Source of the DNA: Rhexocercosporidium sp. MPI-PUGE-AT-0058 | Lineage: Eukaryota > Ascomycota > Leotiomycetes > Helotiales | Direction of reading: 5' to 3' | Length of the DNA: 64,000 bases | Assembly (NCBI GenBank): GCA_020746875.1 | Contig: JAGTJL010000006.1 | Coordinates: forward strand, 744,001 to 808,000 | Shown: positions 55,486 through 64,000 of the stretch, one piece after another | How the letters are laid out: each line of letters starts with the position of its first letter | Numbering within the stretch: position 1 is the stretch's first letter | Made by a program: the position numbers and the translations under genes | Notes under the pieces: generated by a model | What the model was told of the DNA's origin: nothing | What the model saw: only the letters and a program-made list of their open reading frames with translations | Database searches by the model: none

Positions 55486-56923
55486 CTACGTTTCCACCAG
55501 TAACTGTTCCTCCTCATCCTCAACAGTCGTAGGGTGCCTGGTTCTCCTCGCTCCTCTATCGTCTATCCTTACTCTCCGACTCTCCCATTCCGCGCAAATC
55601 TTCGAACCCTGGTTGAAAAAGTGGCATAACATGCCAGCTACAAATCCAACACCATCATTCTTGAAAGCCAAAAGGAATCCAACAGTCATGAACATGACTG
55701 TCCACCTTTCTTTCCTCTCCTCATCTGAAAGGGTCCGTTGATGCTTCAGCCCATCTCCCTCGGACTGTTCGCCTTGTGCGGAGTCTGAAGCTTCCCAGAG
55801 ATCCCGTGCACCATAATTCAAATTCTCGCCGACTTTTGCGAGTTCTAAGCCAGCGGCTAGTACCATGATACCCAAAAGGCCTTTAGGGTATTCTCGAAGA
55901 AGTCCTATCAGACTCTCGCCAAATAGGAGACCCAAGATGATCTTGAATGATCCCAGTAGGATAATGCTCGCACCACTTCGAGCACCAAATCGATATTGTG
56001 CTGCTAATCCACCGGACCCGTGACAGACTGGCATCGCACCAAACCAGCCACCGATCAAGTTCATGACCGCAACACTGATACCAATTTCTGTCACACCAGG
56101 AGTTGGGATGTGGGGTAGGAGATCGGCAGCGAGATAGGTGACGGCGATGACAGAGTTCAATGTCGTGAGAGGTATTTGACCTAAACCTGCATCCAAGGCA
56201 CCAGTCTTAAAGTCTGTCCAAGATGGGACGGATGTCGTCGGATGCCATAACCTGAACGATGGAAGGTCGCGTGCTCCAGCAGTGAAAAGCGAGAGTACCA
56301 ATCCAAGAAGGAATATCAAAAGAGCATATGGCACCTTTTGCATTTTCTGTGTGACTAAAAGAGCGACGAAAGCGAAAAGAGCCCATAGCAAATTATCTTC
56401 GGTGTTTGGTGTCGTCCATCCAAGGGGTTGGAGCAGACTACTTCCAGCAGACAGAACGAGGGACAAGCCAGCTCCAACTTGGATTCCTTTGACGACAGGG
56501 GTAGGTATCACTCGAGTGAACCATTTGAGCAGACCAGTAACGCTGAAAAGAAATACGAAACCTGACGTTGTGAATCCTGCAGATATTGTCTCTTCTATGG
56601 AGAACTTTCTCGCGAGGGCAACTGCAGCTATAGCCTTGTAGAGAATATTAGCCCACATGACCAGTGCATCTTCTCGGTGGTTGAATCACCTTCATCGGCT
56701 GTACAGGAAGTGGTATGCCAAAAGCGACGCCAGTAAATATATTCCAGAGACCAGAGAAGACCAGGGTGGTGGAGAGCGAAATCGAATTGTTGACAGCTAG
56801 CGCTATCATGAGTGGGAGTAGGGTTCCAAGGTCTCCCAGTGATCCGGAGATTTCGGAGAGAGGTGACTTGCGAAACGTAGCGACATTATTGGCGTGCAAA
56901 CGGCGGATGCGTATAAAAGTCAT
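55486..56923 (-). CDS. MOT1-type molybdate transporter
   Basis: Exons 56690-56923 and 55486-56634 (55-nt intron with a CTAAT branch word) encode 460 residues. The first helices contain the family signature ISGSLGDLGTLLPLMIALA, followed by FGIPLPVQPMKAIAAVAL. The second signature is MPVCHGSGGLAAQYRFGARSG. About ten hydrophobic segments are visible, with a polar insert (EQSEGDGLKHQRTLSDEE) before the last ones. MOT1 proteins, distantly related to SulP sulfate transporters, import molybdate for the molybdenum cofactor, for example for nitrate reductase. It is divergent from the MRC1-like gene. A shadow frame downstream of exon 1 reflects intron read-through. Confidence 0.93.
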
Positions 56924-57505
56924 GATAGTGATTTATGTTGATCTTGCTAGGACTTAAGAGCTGCTCGTCTCGAGAGATACGGCAGAGGGAGAAGAAGAAA
57001 TTCAATGTGGACAACTGTTGAAGCGGGATGATGTCTGGAAGGACTACAATCTGAGTAACGAACGCAATAAAAGCTAGGAAAGAAAAACGGAAGATATTTT
57101 CTAGGAAAAGCAAAAGAGAAGATGGTGCTCAGGAATGACTTTATAGGAGTAATCAATGGATAGTACGATGACTGGACACAGAATGGTCATGGGAACCAGA
57201 AATGTTTGGTTCACTGACTCGGGCTCGAAGATCCAGCTTAAGTGGGGCAGCGGATCAACCCGCCTCGGCTGACTAAGCTTCCCAGGCCAGGGTGCCCTGG
57301 CCTGAGAAAGTCGCGTCGCGTCGAAGGAACGCGCCGAGGGGATCCAAGCTCCGCATCCACTTCCACTACCACTTCCACTCTCCAACCTCGTCGTCCTTCA
57401 TATTTCTCCAAACCACAACATGAGCTTTCCTTCCATATGATTTCTTGATATTTTGGATAGAAGCTCTGCATCAATTCGCAGCATACATTCTACGAAATAT
57501 CAACA
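56924..57505. promoter_or_regulatory. Shared promoter with ACGCG cluster and perfect inverted repeat upstream of MRC1
   Basis: CGCGT occurs at 57312-57316 and 57317-57321 and ACGCG at 57329-57333, three cores of the MluI cell-cycle box bound by MBF. Just before them, 57283-57304 is a perfect 10-bp inverted repeat (CAGGCCAGGG, 2-base spacer, CCCTGGCCTG). They lie about 170-220 bases before the MRC1 start. No TATA box was found for either gene. Confidence 0.5.
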
Positions 57506-60500
57506 ATGGCCTTAATGGCTTCTACCAGAGAATCCTCTCCAGTGAGCGAGTCTGGCATTATGTCGCCGATTCAATTGACCCCAAATTCGAAGGTCAAGGC
57601 CATGCTCGCTGCTTTCGATGATGACTCTGACGACGAGAGTGTACTAGGCTCTGCCAGAGCTAGAACAGCAACCACTTTGACCAAGACGACGCCTTTGAAA
57701 CCTTGCCGCCCCAGCGAGACGACCAACACCAAACAATTAGAGGATACTGTGGCGAATAAGGCAACAGATAGTACTTCGGAGGATGATGAGGATGAAGATA
57801 TATTTCGACCCAAGGGACGAATGGCTGCTAAGATGCAAGCTAATGAGGAGAATTCCGAGGATGATCAGCCATCTGCAGAGACTGCGCGGGAACGCGTCAA
57901 GAAAATGCTCATGGCGAAGAGCAACTCACCCGAACCGACTACAAACACTGAAGATGTGGATGGAAGTGACGAGAACGATACACCAGTTGTCTCGCGGAAA
58001 CGGAAATTACGCGTTGCGCGTCAAGATACTCCCAAGTCGAGCCCTCCCAGACGGTCCGCGTCGCCAAGCCTTTTCGTCTCGCCAACAAAGCCCTCTGGAG
58101 ATGCCGATGCTGGATCCGACTCTGACGTGGAGATGCCAGATGCAGGAAACTCTCGTTTTATGGCTCTTGTTGAGAAGAAGAGACAGGAGCGTCTAGCTAA
58201 AGATGCTGAGGCTGCAAAGGAGAAGGCCAAGAAGGCTGAGGAGAAGAAGCGATACACACAAACACTGGATGAGGACGATGATGTCGAAGATAGTGAAGGA
58301 GAGAGACGTCTCACACAAGCATCACGCCCAAACCGGAAGGCCAGCAAGAAAGCCCTCGAAGAAATGCACCGAGAGACACAACGATTGAGTCGAAATCAAC
58401 AATTAGCACACTACGCAACTACCAAGAAGAAGTTTACCAAGGCCGACTTCTTCGCAAAGTTCAGTAAGCAGCCCAAAGCGGAACAAACTCCAGAGCCTGC
58501 TCGGCCCACCAGCTCAAGCTCTGCTGCTCCTCATTCCGATTTTGAAACCAAAGACACACCACCTACCTCTCCAGCATCTCCCACTGTAGATACAGAGAAA
58601 GCTACAATCCCATCCAACCTTCCAGCCCTGGCAGATGCCGTCAACCACAATAATGTTGAGCTACCCTCTCTTGAGGAAGGTCTTTCTCAGGCGCAGTCAT
58701 CTCCACCAAGGAGACTCGATAAGGGCAAGGGCAAAGCTATTGAAGAACCAATCTTTGAACCCAAGGTTGTGAAGAAGTCAATGTTCACCCAGCGACCAAT
58801 ACGTGTTCGAGCACCCAAGGTAGCTGATCGAAAAGCCTCTCCGCTAGAGGATTCGGATAGCGACCTTGAGATTGTCTCGGTCAAGGCTCTTGGAAGGAAG
58901 GAGAAGATGGACTCTATTTTTGACCGTATACCGGCGAAACTTGCAAAAGAATCTCACTCCTTGCATGCGCTCCGCATGTTAGCGCAAGTAACCTCTCCTG
59001 GGAAGCAAAATTCTGGTCGCAGCTTTGGCGGAAACAAGAAGCCATCGATGACTACCTCAGAGATGCAGATGTCGCTCCAACAACGTGCTAGGCAGCAGGC
59101 CACTCGTGAGAAAGAGGAACGTCTACAAGCCCTGCGAGACAAAGGTGTTATCATCCAGACGACTGAGGAGAGGGAACGGGAGGCAGCTGAGGTCGATGAT
59201 ATGGTTGCCCGTGCTCGTCTGGAAGGCGAGATGATTGCAAAGCGGGAGAAGGACGCGGCTAAGAAAGAACGCAAGGCCAATGGCGAGGTCGACCCACTTG
59301 GGGATGACAGCAGTGACGATGAAGATTGGCAAGATTCAAAAGAAGTCCCTGAGGATGTTGAAATTTCTGGTTCCGGTTCGGAAGAGGAGGAGGGTGAGGA
59401 GGAGGAGCTCGATGGAAGTGGTGAGGACGAAGATGAGATGGAACTAGATGAACAAGAGCTAGACACCACAATCGTCAGTCCCATGTTCGACAACGAGGCC
59501 AGCGAGAGTGACGAAGATGAAGCCGAAGCCAATCTGTCTATCGATGAAGAGATGGCTGATGATGGTGATGCAGAGGATGAGGAAGAGGACAACTCTACGA
59601 ACCAGAAACCCCGAAGATCCAGGCACGCCCAGATCATCTCGGATGACGAAGACGACGACGAGGAAGTGGGTGAAGGAGAAAATCGGACGCCAGTCGCTCC
59701 CCAGATCGAGTCTCCGCTACAGTTGAGCACTAAGTCACCTATCGCGCCAAACTCGGTTCTTCGATCCGCCACAAAAACCTTTATTCCAGGACTGACGGTG
59801 GCCGGCCCTGCCGGACTTGGTTTGACCCAGATTTTCGCAGGCACAATGGATGACAGCCAGGCATTTGGACCTTCACCGACAGCTGAGAACCTAGAGTCAC
59901 AAGAAATTGAGTCTCGTCAAGACTCACTTGCATTCCTGAGACGTCTTCGTGCTCCAGATCTTCCACCCTTCGTCCCAACCTTTGAGGAAGACACCCAGGA
60001 TGCTGACATGATCAATCAATCTCAAGTCAGCCATATTCCGGAATCCCAGCCCGTGGAGTCTCAGAGCCAGGATGTCCAACTCCATTTTTCCCAATCACAA
60101 ATCCATGAGTTTGATAGTTTGGTCCACGATACTCAGCTCTCCCAGATGTTCGAAGCCACCCAAGACGTTGGCTTCCAGCATATGACTCCTGTAAAGGGAA
60201 GGTTCGCGGAAGCACCGCCTTCTACTGTCGAAACGGTTATTCTCGAGCCAAATGCTCGCCCTGAGACCATGGATGAAACTCCTATCATGAAGAAGAAAGG
60301 CAAGCTACGCCAACGTGCTCATGTTGCCACTTTCTCCGATGAAGAAGATGCCGGTGAACAAGAACCTGCTGTCGAGGAGGATGACTTTGAAATCACAGCC
60401 AACGCCTTCGATGTCATGCGCAAAACTTCGAAGAAGAAAGTGGCGAAGGGGGCCGAGGAGGAATTCGACAAAAAGAAGAGCAAGGCAAAAGAAATGGTCA

Positions 60501-61757
60501 ACGAACAGGCCGACGAGTCCGAGGATGAATATGCTGGTCTAGGAGGTGCAAGTGATGATGAGAGTGGTGGTGAGGATGATGCATTCGTGAAGGAGATGAT
60601 CAATGACGAGGGTGGAGAGAATTTTGATGCTGGCAAGCTTGCCGCGATCTTTGCGTAAGTTGCCCCAAAGGAGTATTATATTAGCACATTTACTGACATT
60701 CATTAGTGATCGCGAAAGAGCAAGTGACGAGAAGCAAATCGAGAAGCTCTACAAAGATATTACAAACGGAATGCTCCGTCGCAAGCGAGGGGCTGATTAT
60801 GATCTCTCTGACTCTGATGACGGTGGAGAAGCAAAGCAACGCAGAAAACGCAAGGAGTTTGCTAAGATGCGGAAGGCTCTCCTCGCTGATGAGCGAATTG
60901 GCAAAATTGCTGAGAATCCAAAGAGACAAGCTTTTTTGCGGGCTATCGAGGACCGTGGAAGCGAGGACGAGATGGATTTCCTGGAGGACTTAGCTGAGCA
61001 AGAGGAGGAAACTGATTCTCAGTCTCAGTCTCAAGGAGAAGGTGCACCACAAGTTGTGCCAGACAGCCAGCAAACGTCAATGAGACCACCTAAACGAAAG
61101 CACTCCGATGATACAGGAAACAGTCAGAACAGAGCTCCTCCACATCTTCGCCGCACTAAGCCTGGCAAGAAACCATCCAACCTCTCCGAAATCCGAGAAT
61201 CTCTCTCATCTCTCATTGACGAGCCAAACGCCGTGATGGCACCTGAAGATTCTGGTTCAGAATCCGAAGACGAGCTTGAGATTGAAGATGGTGAAGATCT
61301 CGGCCCAAGCAAGGAGAAGAACAAGGAGAATCGAGATCCTTTCGCGCTTCGGAGAACGAATGTGCCCATTGTCGATCGTATCTCTCTCAAACGAGCTTCG
61401 TCAAATTCCATCTCCAACAGTACCAAGCTCGCCTTTGCCGTATCGGCTTCCACTCCAGGCTTCAAAGTCCCAGCCCTGCTTCGACGCGCTACAACCAACA
61501 ACAGTCTCGTCTCATCTACTAGCTCAAGTGTCAGTGGTGGTATGTCAGGTACTGAGCGAATGGCTGGCGGATCTGGTAATGATGGCGTGAAAAGAGGTGG
61601 AGGTAAGAACAGTGGTGTGAACTACTTCGCGAGGGAGAGCGAGAGGAGAGCTGCGGTTGTAAAGACGGAGAAGAGGAGAGAGATGAAGTTGGTGAAGGGA
61701 GCACAGAATAGGAGGAAGGTTGTTGGTGGTCTTTTTGGGGGTGGGAAATTTGAGTGA
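57506..61757 (+). CDS. MRC1: DNA replication checkpoint mediator Mrc1 (claspin-like)
   Basis: Exons 57506-60654 and 60707-61757 encode 1399 residues; the 52-nt intron is GTAAGT..TTAG. The protein is very acidic and mostly disordered, with many Asp/Glu runs. Signatures include NSKVKAMLAAFDDDSDDE near the start, KALEEMHRETQRLSRNQQL with KKKFTKADFFAKF, and RKANGEVDPLGDDSSDDEDW. A long MRC1-like domain continues across the intron junction (AAIFADRERASDEKQIEKLY, MLRRKRGADYDLSDSDD). A dense SQ/TQ cluster, about ten sites in ~65 residues near residues 828-890, is the expected target of ATR/Mec1-type kinases, and more SQ sites occur in exon 2. Mrc1 couples fork progression to Rad53/Cds1 activation in the nucleus. 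Confidence 0.93.
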
Positions 61758-62340
61758 TTTTGTGGCCGCGGCTTATAGGCATCGCTTGGCGTTCTGGCTG
61801 GAATTGGAAGGAGTATTCGGTATGGGATAGGATGGTTGCTTGTTTAAAAGCTGTGGAGTCTTGATAGTAGATAGGAAATGAATGCTTGAAATCTTGCTTG
61901 TGGTTGATCTGTTGTTCGTGAAGCGAGTCTGCCAAGATGTCAAGGGGTAGCGAAAAAAACAACAACAAACAAAAAGAAGCGAGACCAATCCAAGTTTCAA
62001 AGACATCTTCCAATTCTTTACTCCGTTTTCACTCATTGCTGGCTACTGGTGTTATACATATCATTTCTCTTATTGTACAAAGAACACTGTCAGCACAGTC
62101 TACGGTCTGTTATTAGGAAATGCTCATATATAACAGCTAGAAGTGCACTATACTTGCTCAACAAACACATAATAACCACCAGATCGCCCATTCAAAATCA
62201 CCAATATTTTCGACAGCTTCAAAATATTAGCATTAGTGTAAATCAAGAAGAAAAACCCTCTGACGACACAGCAACCCGGCGTGCCTCCTCCCTGCTACAG
62301 TTCGTTCTCAGTCTGTGACGATTTAATTTCCCCCAAGTTT
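61758..62340. other. Intergenic region between convergent genes
   Basis: 583 bases, A/T-rich, between the ends of MRC1 and the flavin monooxygenase gene. No gene is supported. Confidence 0.4.
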
Positions 62341-64000
62341 TCATGGAAGATATAACACACTTCTTATAACCTCCTCCAGCCTCTCCTCGAACGCCGCGGG
62401 TATCTTCCTCTCTCTCCACGCCACATGCCCATCAGGTCTAACCAAAAGAACACCTGTACTCGATATGCCCGCCGCGGTTTCAAAAGCCGACTTCCCCTCA
62501 CAAGGGACAAAATCGCCATCTTGGTCACCACTAATCACGTACGCATTAATCTCTACTCCCGATAGATTTTTCGAAACATTCTTCGCAGCTTGGATCCAAG
62601 CACGACCCTCAGAGCCAGATAAGAGAACGAAATCCCTCCCCAAAAGATCAAGCGTCGAGATCCGTTGCCTCCCCTCCATCCCATCTCCCTCTTCCTCGCC
62701 CTGTCTAACTTCCCCATCACTCCCCCTCCACCCCCTCCTCTCCACCCAAACATGCGGCGCCCTCCTCCCCGGCCTACCATCTAGTCCTATAAACAACCCA
62801 CTAAAACTCCACGCTCTCCAACTCGCACCCCACAACGCCCCAGGATCCTCCTGCACAATACCAACTCCATCACCCTGATACCACGCACTAAGTCCCGAGA
62901 TAAGGAACATTCTTTTGATGAGTGTGAGAGCAGTTGAGAGTCGGAGGGTCATGGAGAAGAGACCTTTTTCGTCGGCTGATGCGCCGGAGAGGTACGCAGC
63001 ATAGGTATTGATTGGGAGGCGTTCTGCTTGGTAGGTTTTGAAGAGAGCTGGTAGTCTTGAAGGCTGAGAGGTAGATCTGGAGTCAGATTTCGAGTTTAAA
63101 ACATACGCCAGTTTCCACGCCAGATTATGCGCATCTGCGATCCCCGTATTCGCACCTTGTCCTGCGTATGGAGGCATCTGATGGGCTGAATCGCCCGCGA
63201 GGAAGATCCGTCCTTCTCGCATGCGTTCCGCGACCCGGACGCTCGCATGCCAGGGAAGGACGGAGATAACCTCAACTTTCACATCCTCTTCTCCTCCCTC
63301 CCGCATTCCCAGTGCAGTGGTAATGATATCCTCACATCTCTCTTTCGAGAAATCCTCTACCCTTTCACCAGCAGAAGGGTCGTAGCAGAGATGGAAGACC
63401 CAGCGGTCGGAATTGTTGATACTTACGAAACTACCGTCGATGTCGCGCTCGTGAGGGGAGGTGGCCGGGTGGTGGATGTTGAGGATGCTGAATTCGCGAT
63501 ACTTGACGAAGTCTCCTAGGGGTGCAGTGAAGAGGATGTTGAGGAGATTACCAGCTGATGAACTATCGCCTGAGCGAGGAATGTTGAGTTGGGTGCGGAT
63601 GGGGGAGGAGGCTCCGTCGGCCGCTATGCAGAAATCGGCTGTGATTTCATACTCTTCTCGAGATTCTGAATCTCGCTTTTTTAACTTTGCGAGGACCTTC
63701 TCGTCGTTTTGAGAGATCGAGATGCATTCTGTGTTGAAGCGCACGTCGATTCCTCGTTCTTGGGCGGCGGAGAGGAGGACTGGCTCGAGCATTTCGAGGG
63801 AGATGAATTGGCCTGATACAGGACTCATGGTTGAGATAATGGAGGCGAATGGGAGAGAATCTTTAGACGATTTTGTACTTGCACGCTTGGGTCGTGGAGA
63901 GATGGCGGAGTGGAAGGTGTGGCCTGATGAGAAGCCCACCGTTGGGGCCATGGCTTTGGCGGCTTCTATAATGGCGGGGACGAGGTTGAGCTCGCGGTAG
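62341..64000 (-). CDS. FAD-dependent aromatic-ring monooxygenase (PheA/TfdB family), 5' end outside the window
   Basis: One open minus-strand frame runs from the window edge to a stop at 62341-62343, at least 553 codons; the N-terminal GxGxxG region is missing beyond 64000. Visible signatures are the DG motif (DFCIAADGASSPIRTQLNIP) and the GD motif (RIFLAGDSAHQMPPYAGQGANTG), followed by DAHNLAWKLAYVL. The C-terminal part resembles the thioredoxin-like domain of phenol hydroxylase-type enzymes (TGVLLVRPDGHVAWRER). Such enzymes hydroxylate phenolic or polyketide substrates with NAD(P)H and oxygen. The substrate cannot be told. Lower-strand shadow frames overlap it. It converges on MRC1. Confidence 0.9.
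   Translation of the reverse strand, partial: YRELNLVPAIIEAAKAMAPTVGFSSGHTFHSAISPRPKRASTKSSKDSLPFASIISTMSPVSGQFISLEMLEPVLLSAAQERGIDVRFNTECISISQNDEKVLAKLKKRDSESREEYEITADFCIAADGASSPIRTQLNIPRSGDSSSAGNLLNILFTAPLGDFVKYREFSILNIHHPATSPHERDIDGSFVSINNSDRWVFHLCYDPSAGERVEDFSKERCEDIITTALGMREGGEEDVKVEVISVLPWHASVRVAERMREGRIFLAGDSAHQMPPYAGQGANTGIADAHNLAWKLAYVLNSKSDSRSTSQPSRLPALFKTYQAERLPINTYAAYLSGASADEKGLFSMTLRLSTALTLIKRMFLISGLSAWYQGDGVGIVQEDPGALWGASWRAWSFSGLFIGLDGRPGRRAPHVWVERRGWRGSDGEVRQGEEEGDGMEGRQRISTLDLLGRDFVLLSGSEGRAWIQAAKNVSKNLSGVEINAYVISGDQDGDFVPCEGKSAFETAAGISSTGVLLVRPDGHVAWRERKIPAAFEERLEEVIRSVLYLP

Noticed and set aside
58954..59844. Minus-strand frame of 296 codons within MRC1
   Set aside because: It is a Ser-rich shadow of the Asp/Glu-rich coding strand.
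1..64000. CRISPR arrays, bacterial operons or riboswitches
   Set aside because: The gene structures are clearly those of a fungal nuclear genome; the only short tandem array (38034-38120) has no spacers.

Overview
The window looks like nuclear DNA of a filamentous ascomycete. Genes have one to five short introns (mostly 44-70 nt) with GT..AG ends and CTAAC/CTGAC-type branch points. Families typical of filamentous fungi are present: HET domain, Zn(II)2Cys6 factors, a STAND-type N-terminal domain with ankyrin repeats, BTB and F-box expansions, and a fucose-lectin relic. The BTB family style and gene set suggest Leotiomycetes (Helotiales), but that placement is inference. Gene models below were spliced by hand, with frame continuity checked across every junction.

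Region 1-9.3 kb is conserved core: an ER DnaJ protein (SCJ1-like, cut by the window edge), the spliceosomal DEAH helicase Prp2/Cdc28, a METTL7-like methyltransferase with a one-base frame break, a TFIIIC triple-barrel protein and a dienelactone-hydrolase-family enzyme. Region 9.3-25 kb is accessory: long gene-poor stretches, relics (an FAD oxidoreductase, an unknown protein, a membrane protein), a very small Zn2Cys6 protein with a Tyr/Gly/Ser-rich tail, an amino-acid permease, and a STAND-N/ankyrin protein.

Region 25-33 kb holds an F-box protein and then two divergent pairs. The first is a secreted prolyl-4-hydroxylase-like dioxygenase facing an ER PDI-like protein that has no CxxC and ends in HTEL. 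The second is a MEP2-type ammonium transporter facing a class I glutamine amidotransferase across a promoter with GATAAG sites. Region 33-50 kb is again accessory: a NUDIX hydrolase, a full-length Zn2Cys6 factor, a HET protein, one intact BTB gene with two decayed relatives, a MYND relic beside a 10-bp tandem repeat, and a lectin relic beside a GGCGGAGGCAGGC-rich repeat. Region 50-64 kb returns to housekeeping and metabolism: an epoxide hydrolase, a Cys-rich F-box-like protein, a MOT1 molybdate transporter divergent from the replication-checkpoint mediator Mrc1, and the C-terminal part of a flavin monooxygenase.

The most interesting points are four. One is the P4H/PDI-like pair, whose layout recalls the two subunits of animal collagen prolyl 4-hydroxylase, including the two consecutive 8-nt exons the PDI-like gene needs. 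The second is the Zn2Cys6 domain joined to a FET-like low-complexity tail. The third is a 15-bp GATAAG-containing repeat upstream of the permease. The fourth is a cluster of ACGCG elements upstream of MRC1.
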